Positions 51,496 through 60,549 are shown, numbered from the stretch's first letter. The stretch is DNA of 64,000 nt from Candidatus Saccharicenans sp. (GCA_030017715.1 JASEIU010000004.1:1-64000); one strand, 5' to 3'. The notes: a model not told the origin generated them from the letters alone. Numbers and translations are program-made.

Positions 51496-52923
51496 TTAAG
51501 ACGCCTGAAAGGTCTCCAGCAGAGGTCCCAGTTCGGATTGCCTGATTTTCTTCAGAGCCCGCAACTCAATCTGCCGGATGCGCTCCCTGGTCAACCTGAA
51601 GTGGCGACCGATTTCCTCCAGGGTGTACTCCCGGCCTTCTTCCAGGCCGTACCTCATGCTGAGAATGGCCTTTTCGCGGTCGGACAGCAGTTCGAAGGCC
51701 TTTTTCAACTGGTCCTTGAGACTCTGCAGGATGCAGGTTTCGGCCGGGTCCTTGACCTTGTAGTCTTCCAGGAAATCGCCGAGCAGGGTGTCGCCGGAAT
51801 CGTTGACCGGGGTTTCCAGAGAGACCTGGTCCTGGGCAAAACTCACCATCTCCAGTACCTTGCCGGCCGGAAGATTCATCTTCCGGGCCAGGGCTTTTGC
51901 GTCCGGTTCTTTTCCTTCGGCCTGGTATAACTGCTGGGCGGTTTTCTTCATTCGCTGGATGGTTTCCACCAGGTGGACCGGCATCCTGACAGTCCGGGCC
52001 TGGTCGGCGATGGCTCTGGTGATGGATTGTTTTATCCACCAGGTGGCGTAGGTGGAAAACTTATGGCCGCGGCGGTAATCAAACTTTTCGGCCGCCCTGA
52101 TTAGCCCCAGGTTTCCCTCCTGGATCAGGTCCAGAAGGCTCAGGCCCTGGTGTTGAAATTTTTTGGCGATAGACACCACCAGGCGCAGGTTGGAGGAGAC
52201 CAGTTGATTTTTCGCCTGTTTCTTGAGCTCCTGGGCCCGCTCCAGGCGACGGCTCAGGTCGAGCCATTTCTGCCGGCGGGACTCGGGGACACGGACGGCT
52301 TCGGCCAGCAGCCTGTGCTTGATGCGGTCGATGAGTTCGTATTTCTGGTCCCAGCGAAGGTCGAGGTTGAGGGCCAGGTGCAACACCCGCAGAGCCAGCC
52401 GGGCCCGGCGGCGGCGGTGCTTCCTGCCGGCCGGAAGCCCGGTCAGCCTGGAGGCCAGGCGCCTGATTTCTTCCAGCCGGGCCATGGCCTGGCGGTGAAC
52501 CCGCTTCAGGTTTTTGGGGCTGAAATCGTTTTCCGGAAGGTTGAACCAGCGGGAGACGAGCTCGGGCTGGCTTTTCAACAGCCGGTAAAGTTGATTTATT
52601 TCTTCCAGGGCCAGAGGGGTTTGCAGAAAGACTTTAACGGTCTCCCGGTCGCCCTTTTCCATCTTCCTGGCCAGTTCCAGCTCGCCCTCGCGGGAGAGAA
52701 GGGCATAGCCTCCCATATCGTGAAGGTAAATTTTTACCAGGTCGACCGGAACCCGGCTCTCGGGGCAGGCCTGATCGCCGGCCGGAGCAGGATTAAAATA
52801 GCGGCCCGTTTCATCCAGCAGAACGGCGTAATCGTCTCCGTCGCCCGGGGCTACGGCCTTCAGCCGGAGCAGAGACCGCAGTTCTTTTTCCCTCGATTCT
52901 GGATTATCTATGCCGGTTATCAT
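51496..52923 (-). CDS. RNA polymerase sigma factor, sigma-70 family (RpoD-like)
   Basis: 475 residues. Short region 1.2 (DLVKIYLHDMGGYALLSREGELELARKME), a non-conserved insertion (~130-225), region 2 (NLRLVVSIAKKFQHQGLSLL, GNLGLIRAAEKFDY, FSTYATWWIKQSITRAI), region 3, and region 4 ending in a helix-turn-helix (YTLEEIGRHFRLTRERIRQIE). Conservation in 2.3-2.4 and 4.2 matches primary or group 2 sigma factors recognising TTGACA/TATAAT, consistent with the promoters seen in this window. AAGGAGG precedes the ATG. The full acidic region 1.1 is missing, so group 2 is possible. Confidence 0.9.
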   Translation of the reverse strand: MITGIDNPESREKELRSLLRLKAVAPGDGDDYAVLLDETGRYFNPAPAGDQACPESRVPVDLVKIYLHDMGGYALLSREGELELARKMEKGDRETVKVFLQTPLALEEINQLYRLLKSQPELVSRWFNLPENDFSPKNLKRVHRQAMARLEEIRRLASRLTGLPAGRKHRRRRARLALRVLHLALNLDLRWDQKYELIDRIKHRLLAEAVRVPESRRQKWLDLSRRLERAQELKKQAKNQLVSSNLRLVVSIAKKFQHQGLSLLDLIQEGNLGLIRAAEKFDYRRGHKFSTYATWWIKQSITRAIADQARTVRMPVHLVETIQRMKKTAQQLYQAEGKEPDAKALARKMNLPAGKVLEMVSFAQDQVSLETPVNDSGDTLLGDFLEDYKVKDPAETCILQSLKDQLKKAFELLSDREKAILSMRYGLEEGREYTLEEIGRHFRLTRERIRQIELRALKKIRQSELGPLLETFQAS

Positions 52924-52945
52924 CGGTTCCTCCTTAATTCCTATA

Positions 52946-52993
52946 ATTCCTATCGGAATACTATAAATATAGGCATATTTTCCGGGAAATCAA
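52946..52993 (-). promoter_or_regulatory. Sigma-factor gene promoter with an inverted repeat at the start site
   Basis: Minus strand: TTGATT (52993-52988), 16 bases, TATATT (52971-52966). The inverted repeat ATTCC-TATC-GGAAT (52946-52959) covers the predicted start (~52959), and AAGGAGG follows before ATG 52923. The repeat may be an operator. Confidence 0.5.
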
Positions 52994-53273
52994 GTAAAAA
53001 TTATTATTTTTTGATTAATATTCCTGGACGATGGCTGCCGGCTTGATATAACAGGGGAAAAATGCTGCCCCTGCTCCGAAATAATTCTTAAAAATTGGGT
53101 CCTCAGGTCTCTTTCGAGCCCCGGGTTGAGTTCCGGGGCCGGCTTCAATGGCTTCTTTTAGAGGCTTGCAGGCCGGCCTTTTCTTTGAAGGCGGTCGGCA
53201 AAGCCGGCTTTCTATCCCGGCCTTGCTCCGGGTTGTTTACATTTTAATTGGAATCCTATTGAGCCGGCTGAAG
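52994..53273. other. Intergenic region, GC-rich palindromes only
   Basis: Contains short palindromes such as AAAGCCGGCTTT (53200-53211) and AGGCCGGCCT, a pattern frequent throughout the GC-rich half of the window. No gene found. Confidence 0.35.
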
Positions 53274-53981
53274 CTAATTGTGGCCTGAGTTCTTATTCCG
53301 GCATGGCTTGTTTCCAGGGGGAGAAAGTTTAAGGTTCTGGGTGAGATGGTGAGCTCTTCTCAGGGGCTCCGGCACCCGGAATCCCCTCAGCCCTTTCCGG
53401 ACCAGGTTCAGGGCGTCCCGGGGGCTGACCAGGTGGCCGGGCGAAACAAAAATCGGCCGGACGGCCGTCCGGCTGCGGAGCACATAGCCGACCAGCTGGC
53501 CCCGGTGGGTCAGCCGGCAGCAGCTGCCGCCTGAGCGGGCCGGCATTCTGAACTCGCCGACCAGATGGGACTTGGCGCACCCGACGCTCGGAGTGTCAAG
53601 AATTATCCCCAGAAAGGTGGCAATTCCCAGCCGGCGGGGATGGGCAATCCCCTGGCCGTCGACCAGCAGCAGGTCGGGCTTACGGCTGAGCTTTTGCAGG
53701 GTGTGATAAATGGCCGGGCCTTCCCGGAAAGACAGGAAGCCCGGAATATAGGGAAACCTGACCGGCTCGATTCCGGTTTGTTCTTCCAGAAGCTCCAGCT
53801 CCGGGAATGAAAACAGACAGACGGCGGCCAGGACCAGCTCCTCGGTAAAGGCGGCATCGACCGCGGCCAGCAGGCGGGGCGACTCCGTCAGCGGCCGGAG
53901 TTTCAGCTTTTTAAGAAGATGAACCTGGACCCGGCGGGCCAGGTCAACATTTTCCGGGTAGAGTATCTGTTCGAGCTTCAT
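53274..53981 (-). CDS. nfi: Endonuclease V
   Basis: 235 residues, normal length. Catalytic acids match known EndoV positions: D42 (AAVDAAF), E87 (FLSFREGP), D108 (LLLVDGQGIAHPRRLG), with H114 nearby. PYIPG at 77-81 is the wedge that inserts at the deaminated base. SVGCAKSHLVGE is the conserved core that usually reads GVAKS-x-L. The enzyme cuts DNA (or RNA) next to inosine. The C-terminal ~25 residues are a basic tail. Divergent from the HAD gene at 54096. A perfect TATAAT lies on the minus strand at 54007-54002 but no -35. Confidence 0.92.
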   Translation of the reverse strand: MKLEQILYPENVDLARRVQVHLLKKLKLRPLTESPRLLAAVDAAFTEELVLAAVCLFSFPELELLEEQTGIEPVRFPYIPGFLSFREGPAIYHTLQKLSRKPDLLLVDGQGIAHPRRLGIATFLGIILDTPSVGCAKSHLVGEFRMPARSGGSCCRLTHRGQLVGYVLRSRTAVRPIFVSPGHLVSPRDALNLVRKGLRGFRVPEPLRRAHHLTQNLKLSPPGNKPCRNKNSGHN

Positions 53982-54095
53982 CTTGCCCTGGCTTAATTAT
54001 TATTATAATCTTTTTTCTGGCGGAAGCACTTTCTGGCGGCATAAGCCCGACCGGTTTTTTTCTGGCTCCAGAGCGGGCAGAGGAGAGAGGGACTG

Positions 54096-54854
54096 ATGTT
54101 AGTCTGCTTTGACGTTGACGGGGTGCTGGTGGAAGTCAGCCAGAGCTATTACCGGGCGCTGGCCGAGACGGTATCTTACTTTCTCAACTCCGGCGTTGAT
54201 TCCGAACTGTTGCTCCGGCTGAAATTCAGGTTAAATCTGAACAACGACTGGGATGCCGCCCTGGCCGGTCTTCTTTTTTACCGCAGCGGCCTGGAATTTG
54301 AAGACTTCGTGAACCGGCTGTCGCCGGGACCGCCGGACTTTCGCAAATTCTATACCCGCGGGGCCGCGGCCGGAATAGAGCTTCCGCATTACGGGCTGCT
54401 GGTGGATAAGTTTGAGGCTTTCTATCGGCAGTTCCGTTCTCAGGAGGAGCTGAACCTCTCCCCGCAAACCCTGGCCGAGATAAAATCAGTGTCCGACACC
54501 ATGGCTGTGATTACCGGCCGGACCAGAGAAGACCTGGATTACACTTTCAAGACCTTTTCGCTCTATAAATATTTTGACCTGATCATTGCCGAGGACGACC
54601 TGCCGTCGGTTGAAACCCGAAAGCCCTCGCCCTATCCGCTGCAACTCCTGTTTGAGAAAGCAGATTATTCCAGTCCGGCCTTTTACATCGGCGATACTCT
54701 GGCTGATGGATTAATGGTCGAAAATTTCAATCGTCAGGACGAACGCAGAGTCTTTTTTGTGCTCTATCGCCATGCTCATAACCGTGGTGTCAGGGCCGAT
54801 TTTTATGTCAGCCGGGAAAAGGATTTGCTACCGCTACTCAAGAATTTTTCTTAA
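54096..54854 (+). CDS. HAD-superfamily hydrolase
   Basis: 252 residues. Motif I CFDVDGVLVE with D6 and D8, motif II VITGRTRED, motif III Lys in ETRKPSPYPLQLL, motif IV YIGDTLADGLM. A helical C1 cap lies between motifs I and II. The family hydrolyses small phosphate esters; a substrate cannot be named. Related archaeal and deep-branching bacterial HADs sit near histidine or sugar genes, but there is no such context here. Ribosome-binding site GAGAGAGGG 5 bases before ATG. Confidence 0.82.
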   Translation: MLVCFDVDGVLVEVSQSYYRALAETVSYFLNSGVDSELLLRLKFRLNLNNDWDAALAGLLFYRSGLEFEDFVNRLSPGPPDFRKFYTRGAAAGIELPHYGLLVDKFEAFYRQFRSQEELNLSPQTLAEIKSVSDTMAVITGRTREDLDYTFKTFSLYKYFDLIIAEDDLPSVETRKPSPYPLQLLFEKADYSSPAFYIGDTLADGLMVENFNRQDERRVFFVLYRHAHNRGVRADFYVSREKDLLPLLKNFS

Positions 54855-54868
54855 GGCAAACATTTCAG

Positions 54869-54898
54869 TTGACATTGCCGGAATGGGTTTTCTATAAT
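54869..54898 (+). promoter_or_regulatory. Consensus promoter without a downstream gene
   Basis: TTGACA (54869-54874) and TATAAT (54893-54898), both perfect, 18 bases apart. The next plus-strand gene is more than 3 kb away. The predicted start (about 54905) coincides with the first base of a 9-bp stem. Confidence 0.7.
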
Positions 54899-54904
54899 CA
54901 AATT

Positions 54905-54975
54905 GCTGGCTGGAGAGGGATCCTCCTTAGCCCCGCTTCCTTTTCCTTAAAAACCTTGGCTCCTCACCAGCCAGC
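54905..54975 (+). ncRNA. Candidate small RNA (unrecognised family)
   Basis: GCTGGCTGG (54905-54913) pairs perfectly with CCAGCCAGC (54967-54975). After an A-A mismatch, GAGG (54915-54918) pairs with CCTC (54962-54965). The first paired base is at the predicted transcription start of the consensus promoter. The apical ~40 bases are pyrimidine-rich. The 3' end is not clear; a further GC hairpin, CCGGCC (55017-55022) / GGCCGG (55033-55038), lies downstream, so the transcript may be longer. No match by eye to 6S, SRP, tmRNA or RNase P RNA. Confidence 0.5.
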
Positions 54976-55408
54976 CTGTGAAACCAAACGCCCGGGGATC
55001 TCATAAATTGATCTTGCCGGCCGCGAGGGGAAGGCCGGGTTCAAAACTCCGCCGGTTAAATTTGCCCGAATATTATCTCCGACCGAACCTGAAACCTTTT
55101 GCCATCTAATTTCTTTCAGGTCTTGTGGCCGGCGGAGTAACCGGCCGGAGCCAAAAAAACTGAAAATTGAATCTGAATGGATTCAATTTATTTATATTTC
55201 CTCAGACGCCCAAAGCTTTGCTTGCCGTCATTGCGGCTTCCGGCCGGGGGTCATCAGCCAGATCTTGGCGGAGTCTTATTTCCTGATCGGAGAAAGAGCC
55301 GGCTGATTTCAGGACAGACTTAAAATAACGCCCTGGTTCCGATTTCAGATTTCTGGTTACCCGGCGTTCTGATTTCTTTTCAGATTAATACTAGCCACCG
55401 CACGCCGC
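54976..55408. other. Intergenic region downstream of the small-RNA candidate
   Basis: No gene seen. Two GC-rich hairpins of the GGCCGG/CCGGCC type occur (55017-55038 and 55127-55146), neither followed by a T-tract. Confidence 0.35.
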
Positions 55409-56203
55409 TCACCATTTAAGCTCCGAGCCAAAAAGAGAATGGGGTATGAGATAGATGAGCAGGGTGATGACCGAAGCCGCCAGCACCCAGCCTCTCTTCG
55501 GGCTGGTCCGCCGCCCGGAAGCCAGGGCCGCAATCCAGGCCAGCATGGCCAGCAGGGTCTTGGTGTCGGTCAGGTCTGTGCCCAGCGGAAAGCCGCTCCA
55601 GTAAACTCCGAAGGCCATTTTCTGAACAACTGCCCCGAGAATAAAACCGCCGATGAAGAACAGCACCGCCGTCCACCTGGTCAACCGGGTCGGGTCTTCC
55701 TGCCTGTTGAGGGCCGCCAGCCCGGAGCGCACGGCCAGGAGCATGGCCAGGAACATGACGATGACGTGGGCAATGAGAATCGTCGGAGACACCCGCCCCT
55801 TGAATCTGATGACAACCGGTTTTTCTCCGGTGAGCGATGTTTCCTCAGAGCCGCTCACCAGGTGGACCAGGTATTCCAGTTTGCCGGCCGGGGGCTGTTT
55901 GGGCAGGTAACCGACCAGCTGGCTGCCTTCCTGCTTCATGGCCAGAATGTTCCAGGGGCTGTCGCTCTTATGACGCTTGAACTGAAGAAAACCCTGGACC
56001 TGGCCGGCCAGTTTGTCCGGCAGGCTGACAATAATCCGGCAATTTCCGGTGGATTCGGCGCTGCGGGGCAGCCGGTATTTTATTTCCTGCCCTAGAAAAA
56101 CCGTCCGGCTGCGAACAGGATAGGTCGGTCCGGTCATCCGCTGATAAACGGCTGAACTCAGGGTGATGATGATGGCCAGCAGCCACAGCAAAACTTTTCT
56201 CAT
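55409..56203 (-). CDS. Membrane protein of unknown function
   Basis: 264 residues from ATG 56203 (GAGGAG upstream; an in-frame TTG at 56218 is less likely). One N-terminal membrane segment or uncleaved signal (3-18), a ~110-residue extracytoplasmic beta-rich domain (YPVRSRTVFLGQEIKYRLPR to EYLVHLVSG), then four C-terminal membrane segments (IAHVIVMFLAMLLAV, WTAVLFFIGGFILGAVV, TLLAMLAWIAALAS, VLAASVITLLIYLIPHSLF). No family recognised. It follows a small LiaI-like membrane gene by 27 bases, so they may share a transcript. Confidence 0.7.
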   Translation of the reverse strand: MRKVLLWLLAIIITLSSAVYQRMTGPTYPVRSRTVFLGQEIKYRLPRSAESTGNCRIIVSLPDKLAGQVQGFLQFKRHKSDSPWNILAMKQEGSQLVGYLPKQPPAGKLEYLVHLVSGSEETSLTGEKPVVIRFKGRVSPTILIAHVIVMFLAMLLAVRSGLAALNRQEDPTRLTRWTAVLFFIGGFILGAVVQKMAFGVYWSGFPLGTDLTDTKTLLAMLAWIAALASGRRTSPKRGWVLAASVITLLIYLIPHSLFGSELKW

Positions 56204-56230
56204 CTTGCTTCTCCTCAAACCGGATGAGCG

Positions 56231-56569
56231 TCAGCTCTTTTTCCCGGCCCGGGGCTTGAACATTATCCACAGGCCCAGGACTATCAACAGCACCGGCCAT
56301 AAATAACGCCAGAGGTGCCTGTCTATCAGGTGAAATTTGATCAGCAGCAGGAAGGCGCCGAGGATGATCAGAAACATAGCCTCGTTGGAAGACTTAAAGC
56401 CATTGCTGATAAATATTGACAGGCCGATCAGGATAAAGATAGCCGGCCAGTAGGTGAAAATTATCCGGCCGACATCGACGTAACCTGCCTGCTCCAGCAG
56501 GAAGAGCAGGCCGATAAGGACCAAAAAAAGGCCCCAGAAAATTCGCCCCTGCCCGCTTTTTGAGCTCAT
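56231..56569 (-). CDS. Small membrane protein, LiaI/LiaF-like transmembrane domain
   Basis: 112 residues. Four short hydrophobic segments with the repeated G-x-x-(L/F)-I-x-x-G-(L/I) pattern (FWGLFLVLIGLLFLLEQAGY, WPAIFILIGLSIF, LWRYLWPVLLIVLGLWIMF) of LiaI-LiaF-like / DUF5668 membrane domains, often tied to envelope-stress sensing. AAGGAC precedes the ATG. Upstream partner of the membrane protein at 55409-56203. A role as stress-linked membrane component is inferred from the family only. Confidence 0.72.
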   Translation of the reverse strand: MSSKSGQGRIFWGLFLVLIGLLFLLEQAGYVDVGRIIFTYWPAIFILIGLSIFISNGFKSSNEAMFLIILGAFLLLIKFHLIDRHLWRYLWPVLLIVLGLWIMFKPRAGKKS

Positions 56570-56668
56570 CGGTTGTCCTTTCTATGTCCGAATTTACAGA
56601 AGTTTTATACCATAAAAGCGGCCGGCCTGGTTAACGAAAATTTTCGGACCGCAAGCTCTGCCTTGACC

Positions 56669-57877
56669 TCAATCGGCAGTCAGGATCATGAAAGGTTTCT
56701 TGTAGAAGTTTTTGTAAAGCGGCCGCAGCCTGTCGCGGTCGTAATATTTGTCGACATCGATTTGTTTCTTATAGCTGGTAACCACATCCAGCGGCACATG
56801 GTCGTATTCTCCGTTGCGCAGGCAGACCATGCGTCCGCTCCTTCCTTCCAGAACCAGGTCCAGGGCCAGGTTGCCGTAGGCCATGGGCACCAGGGAATCC
56901 ATGGCATCCGGGTCGCCGCAGCGGACCAGGTATCCCAGCTTCTGGTTGATGACGTTGATCCGGCGGCCGTGGTTGTATTTGGGAGACAGCTCTTTGAGCT
57001 GGTTGGAAACCCGGTCGCCGATGCCGCCGAGTTTTTTGTGGCCGTACATATCGGTTTCTTCGCTCTCGAAAATCATATCTTCGCCCTCGAAGGCGGCGCC
57101 TTCGGAAACCAGAACGACCGAATAACGACTGGGATTGTGGGCCCGGTCCTCACTCATCAGCTCGCAGAGTCTTTCGATGTTGAATTTGTATTCGGGGATG
57201 ACGCAGCGGTCGGCCGCCCCGGTCATGGCCGGCAGCAGAGCGGTATAGCCGGCATAGCGACCAAAGACTTCTATCACCAGAAAACGCTCGTGCGAGCCGG
57301 CTGTGGTCCGCAGTGAATGGGTCAGGCTGATGGTCCGAGTTACGCAGGTTGAAAAACCGATGCAGTAGTCCGTGCCCGGAACGTCGTTATCCATGGTTTT
57401 GGGAATGGCAATGACTTTGACTCCGAGTTTATGCAGTCGAACCGCATAGCTGAGGGTGTCATCACCGCCGATGGGAATGAGGTAATTGATGCCGAGAAAT
57501 TCCAGATTTTTCAGGACTTCATCGGTCAGGTCGTTAATTTTCTGATTATAGCGGTCGCGAAGATGAGCCGGGACGTTGATCGCCGGGATGTTGCTGGGAC
57601 GGGTGCGGGAGGTGTGGAGGAAGGTTCCCCCGGTGCGTCCGGCTTTGTTGACCACCTCTTCGGTCAGTTCGGTAAAGAATTCGTGATTGGGAGCCTCTTT
57701 ATCCCTGACCATTTCCACCAATCCGGCCCAGCCGCGACGGATGCCGATGACCCGGTAGCCTTCCTTGATGGCCCGGATGGTCACGGCCCTGATGGCCGGA
57801 TTGAGGCCGGGAACGTCGCCGCCTCCGGTCAGGATGCCGATCACGCCTTTTACCGGCCGGTTCATTTCTCTGGCCAT
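56669..57877 (-). CDS. Phosphofructokinase with PPi-type active-site residues
   Basis: 402 residues from ATG 57877 (AAGGAG upstream). PFK-A family: LTGGGDVPGLN (17-26), GGDDT (137-141), PKTMDNDVPGTD (159-170), GRYAGYTALL. Where ATP-dependent PfkA has Gly, this protein has Asp140 (GGDDT) and Lys160 (PKT), the pair that marks pyrophosphate as phosphoryl donor in characterised enzymes. The reaction is fructose 6-phosphate to fructose 1,6-bisphosphate, reversible if PPi is used. Longer than E. coli PfkA (~320), as in many PPi or mixed-type members. Promoter at 57949-57922. Confidence 0.88.
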   Translation of the reverse strand: MAREMNRPVKGVIGILTGGGDVPGLNPAIRAVTIRAIKEGYRVIGIRRGWAGLVEMVRDKEAPNHEFFTELTEEVVNKAGRTGGTFLHTSRTRPSNIPAINVPAHLRDRYNQKINDLTDEVLKNLEFLGINYLIPIGGDDTLSYAVRLHKLGVKVIAIPKTMDNDVPGTDYCIGFSTCVTRTISLTHSLRTTAGSHERFLVIEVFGRYAGYTALLPAMTGAADRCVIPEYKFNIERLCELMSEDRAHNPSRYSVVLVSEGAAFEGEDMIFESEETDMYGHKKLGGIGDRVSNQLKELSPKYNHGRRINVINQKLGYLVRCGDPDAMDSLVPMAYGNLALDLVLEGRSGRMVCLRNGEYDHVPLDVVTSYKKQIDVDKYYDRDRLRPLYKNFYKKPFMILTAD

Positions 57878-57921
57878 AGCAGTTCTCCTTATTTCGGAAT
57901 AACAGAAAACTTCAACCAGAT

Positions 57922-57949
57922 ATAATAATGCAGAAAAAGCGAAGGTCAA
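57922..57949 (-). promoter_or_regulatory. Promoter of the phosphofructokinase gene
   Basis: Minus strand: TTGACC (57949-57944), 16 bases, TATTAT (57927-57922). About 45 bases of leader to ATG 57877. Confidence 0.6.
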
Positions 57950-58338
57950 GCCTTCGGCCGCAGGAATTATGAATTCTTCCAGATTATAGAATAAAAAATC
58001 AGGGCGGGCAATCCGTCCGGCCGAGTCGCCCCGAATCGGCCGGAAATCGACCGGCGGCCGGAACGAATATCCGGCTCAGGAGTGCGGGCCAGGCGATTGA
58101 ACGGATATCGGGTTCAAACTTTTACCGGCCGGGGGAATCAGCCTCTGCCCGGGCCAGAGGCAGTTTTCCAAAAGGCAGGAAAGTAGGCCGACCCGGGATT
58201 GAAAGGGCCGACTTCATCCGGATAATGCCTCTGGCCGGAATACCCGGTTTTAAGGTAAAAAAAGGAAAGTATTTCATTTTAGGAATTGACTTGGGTATAA
58301 TTTTTAAGGCCAGGATAAGAAAGCAAGGAGGAAGAAGA
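57950..58338. other. Intergenic region with a -10 element for the downstream secreted protein
   Basis: Mostly featureless. A perfect TATAAT lies at 58296-58301 with only a poor -35 (around 58273), followed by AAGGAGG before ATG 58339. No other gene seen. Confidence 0.4.
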
Positions 58339-59223
58339 ATGCGAAGAAAAATTATATTGTCGGCTTTATGTTTCCTGCTGCTCGGACTTTTTATTTCAGC
58401 TACGGCCCAGGAGAAGACTTATAAAAGTCAGCCTGTGGCTGAACCCAAACAGATCGACGCCCAGGAATCAGACTGGGCAGGAGCTAATTTTGCGAATTTC
58501 AGCAAGGCTGGGGTTGATTATGCCGTCGCCCATGATAACAACTACCTGTATCTGATTCTGGTTTTCAATAATAAAGATGGCCTGAGCACGGCTGAAGAAG
58601 CCGGTCTGTTTGTCTACCTGAGCCAGGCCGGCAAGAAAAATAAAGATACGGGTTACCATTTCATTCGCAAAACTGTAACTGCCGACGAGGCCATACTCAG
58701 GCTGGAAAGCTACGGCGAAACGCTATCGGAAGAAAGAAAAGCCCAGATCAGAGAAAAGAAGATGTTCGTCTTCTATGAGGGCCAGCCAGTGGGTAAGAAA
58801 TTTCTGGCCGAACTGAAGAAAATCAGTGGCCAAAAATTCGAGCCGGCGATTTTTCGTTGCCGGGTGCCGCAGTCCAGAAGAGCTCCGGGCCCGGCCGCCC
58901 AGCAGTCGGGAGCCTTTCAAAAAGCGGTGTTTGAAATCAGGATACCTCTAAGACCGTCTCCGGCGCTCCCGCCCCTGCTGGAACCAGACAGGCCCATCAA
59001 CCTGGGCTTAGAGTGGGGCGGGCTGACCGAGGAAATGAAAAGAGACCTGATGGCCCGACGAGCCGCGGCAGCCACCAGAGCCACCGGCAGTGATTCCCGT
59101 ATGGTGGTCTCGGGCGATGAGCCCTCGGAAGGCGGTTTTGACCGCGGGGGCGGCGAGCTTGATATGAAGAACCTGCCCAAGAAATTTAATTTCTGGTTCA
59201 GCCTGGTTGTGCCGGCAAAATAG
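58339..59223 (+). CDS. Secreted protein with CBM9/DOMON-like domain, function unknown
   Basis: 294 residues from ATG 58339 (AAGGAGG 6 bases upstream; the longer frame starting at 58225 has no site). Sec signal MRRKIILSALCFLLLGLFISATAQ. Residues ~35-110 (IDAQESDWAGANFANF, VDYAVAHDNNYLYLILVFNN) have the opening of CBM9-like domains, which bind sugars or haem. The rest is less clear, ending NFWFSLVVPA, a typical closing strand. A Pro/Arg-rich linker lies near 185-225. Periplasmic or secreted; ligand unknown. Single gene. Confidence 0.72.
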   Translation: MRRKIILSALCFLLLGLFISATAQEKTYKSQPVAEPKQIDAQESDWAGANFANFSKAGVDYAVAHDNNYLYLILVFNNKDGLSTAEEAGLFVYLSQAGKKNKDTGYHFIRKTVTADEAILRLESYGETLSEERKAQIREKKMFVFYEGQPVGKKFLAELKKISGQKFEPAIFRCRVPQSRRAPGPAAQQSGAFQKAVFEIRIPLRPSPALPPLLEPDRPINLGLEWGGLTEEMKRDLMARRAAAATRATGSDSRMVVSGDEPSEGGFDRGGGELDMKNLPKKFNFWFSLVVPAK

Positions 59224-59652
59224 CTTCTGACGGTCTTCGCCGGGAGAGTTCCGACGGCCAGTTTTTGATTTTCTTATTTCAGACCGCACTGAGAGCAGGC
59301 GATTCAGCTCAGGTTTTTTGGTCGTCTCTTAAAAGTAATAATTCAAGCAGAGCAGATTCCAGAATCAGAGCGAATAGCGGGGCTTCCTGTCTCCTGGCCG
59401 GAGGCGCCGGCTGTTGGCTTGCCGGTTTCCAGTCCTCGCCCGGCCCTCCTGATGCTCCTTAGGCTGATTTTTAATTTCGGCGCCGTGACCGGATTGTCTG
59501 GATTTGAGAATGGCCGGCCGGGGCATTCTCTTTCCGGCTTGTTTCTGAAATGGATGCGTGTATCCTGAACGACCGGGTCTCAGGCGGCAGAGGTCAGTGT
59601 TGAAAGGATTCAGATGAACGTCATCAATTCTTTCGCCAGGAAAGGAACTTGC
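59224..59652. other. Intergenic region without recognised features
   Basis: 429 bases between convergent genes. No supported coding sequence, repeat or clear terminator. Confidence 0.4.
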
Positions 59653-60549
59653 TCAGAAAGTGGCCAGAAAGGCGCCGACGAAAGCCAGAGCCACGGCCAG
59701 GATTCTCCAGGTGGTCGCTTTTTCTTTTAAGAAGACTGTCGCCAGGATGAAGATGAAAATGGTGTTGAGCTGGTTGAGGGCTGAAGCCACCGAGGCAAAA
59801 GTGTATTTCATCCCGCCGATCCAGAACATCAGCGACAGATAGGTGCCGAGAAAGGAAGCCGGAGCCAGGATTTTCCAGGTGGATAATTTCATCAGGGGGC
59901 GGAAATCGTCGCGCCGGGCGGGGAAAAACGGGAATAAGACCAGCGGCAGTGTTCCGCCTATGAGTCGCACCCCGGTGGCCCAGACCACCGGCACGTCCTT
60001 CAGCACCGGCTTGATGATGACGATGCCCACGGCCACGAAGGCCATAGCTGTCACTCCCAGAATGATTCCCAGGAAGAGGTTTTTCCTGGTAAGTGGGCCG
60101 CGGCCGTTGTCGGTGTCCCTGGCGGAAATGGTGACCACCGCCGAGACTATCATTACCACTCCCAGGAGCTGGACCCGGGTCAACCTTTCGTCCAGGAAGA
60201 GATAGGACAGTCCGATGACAAAGGGGGCGTAGACGCAATCAACAATGGCCGTCAGGCTGGCCCCGATGAGTTTCAGGGTCCACAGGAAAAGAGTGTCGGA
60301 GACGGCGATGCCCAGGAACCCGCTCAGAAGAAGCAGCAGGGTGGGCTTCAGGCCGGCCCCCGGCCAGAAACCGGCCCCGGTTATCAGGGTGGTGAGAATA
60401 ATCAGTAACAGGGCAAACAGATTCTTGCCGAGGTTGATGCCCAGAGGATGCAGGTCGAAGCCGCTTATCCTGAAAAGAATGACCGCCACTGCCCAGACCA
60501 CGGCCGAGGCCAGGGCCAGCCATTCTCCGGAATAAATGATATTATCCAT
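59653..60549 (-). CDS. EamA-family (DMT superfamily) transporter
   Basis: 298 residues from ATG 60549 (AGGAAA upstream). Ten membrane segments in two EamA halves: WLALASAVVWAVAVILFRISG at the start, LTAIVDCVYAPFVIGLSYLFLDERLT closing the first half, and SVASALNQLNTIFIFILATVFLKEKAT in the second. The alanine-rich helix followed by an acidic-basic LDERLT / LKEKAT loop is the family mark. Members export amino acids, nucleotide derivatives or other metabolites across the inner membrane. No substrate is implied by its neighbours. Confidence 0.87.
   Translation of the reverse strand: MDNIIYSGEWLALASAVVWAVAVILFRISGFDLHPLGINLGKNLFALLLIILTTLITGAGFWPGAGLKPTLLLLLSGFLGIAVSDTLFLWTLKLIGASLTAIVDCVYAPFVIGLSYLFLDERLTRVQLLGVVMIVSAVVTISARDTDNGRGPLTRKNLFLGIILGVTAMAFVAVGIVIIKPVLKDVPVVWATGVRLIGGTLPLVLFPFFPARRDDFRPLMKLSTWKILAPASFLGTYLSLMFWIGGMKYTFASVASALNQLNTIFIFILATVFLKEKATTWRILAVALAFVGAFLATF

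Noticed and set aside
52150-53046. 298-codon plus-strand frame opposite the sigma factor gene
   Set aside because: Antisense shadow of a well-conserved sigma-70 protein.
55016-55060. tRNA-like T-arm (GGTTCAAA) near 55036
   Set aside because: No acceptor stem, D-arm or anticodon arm could be placed around it.
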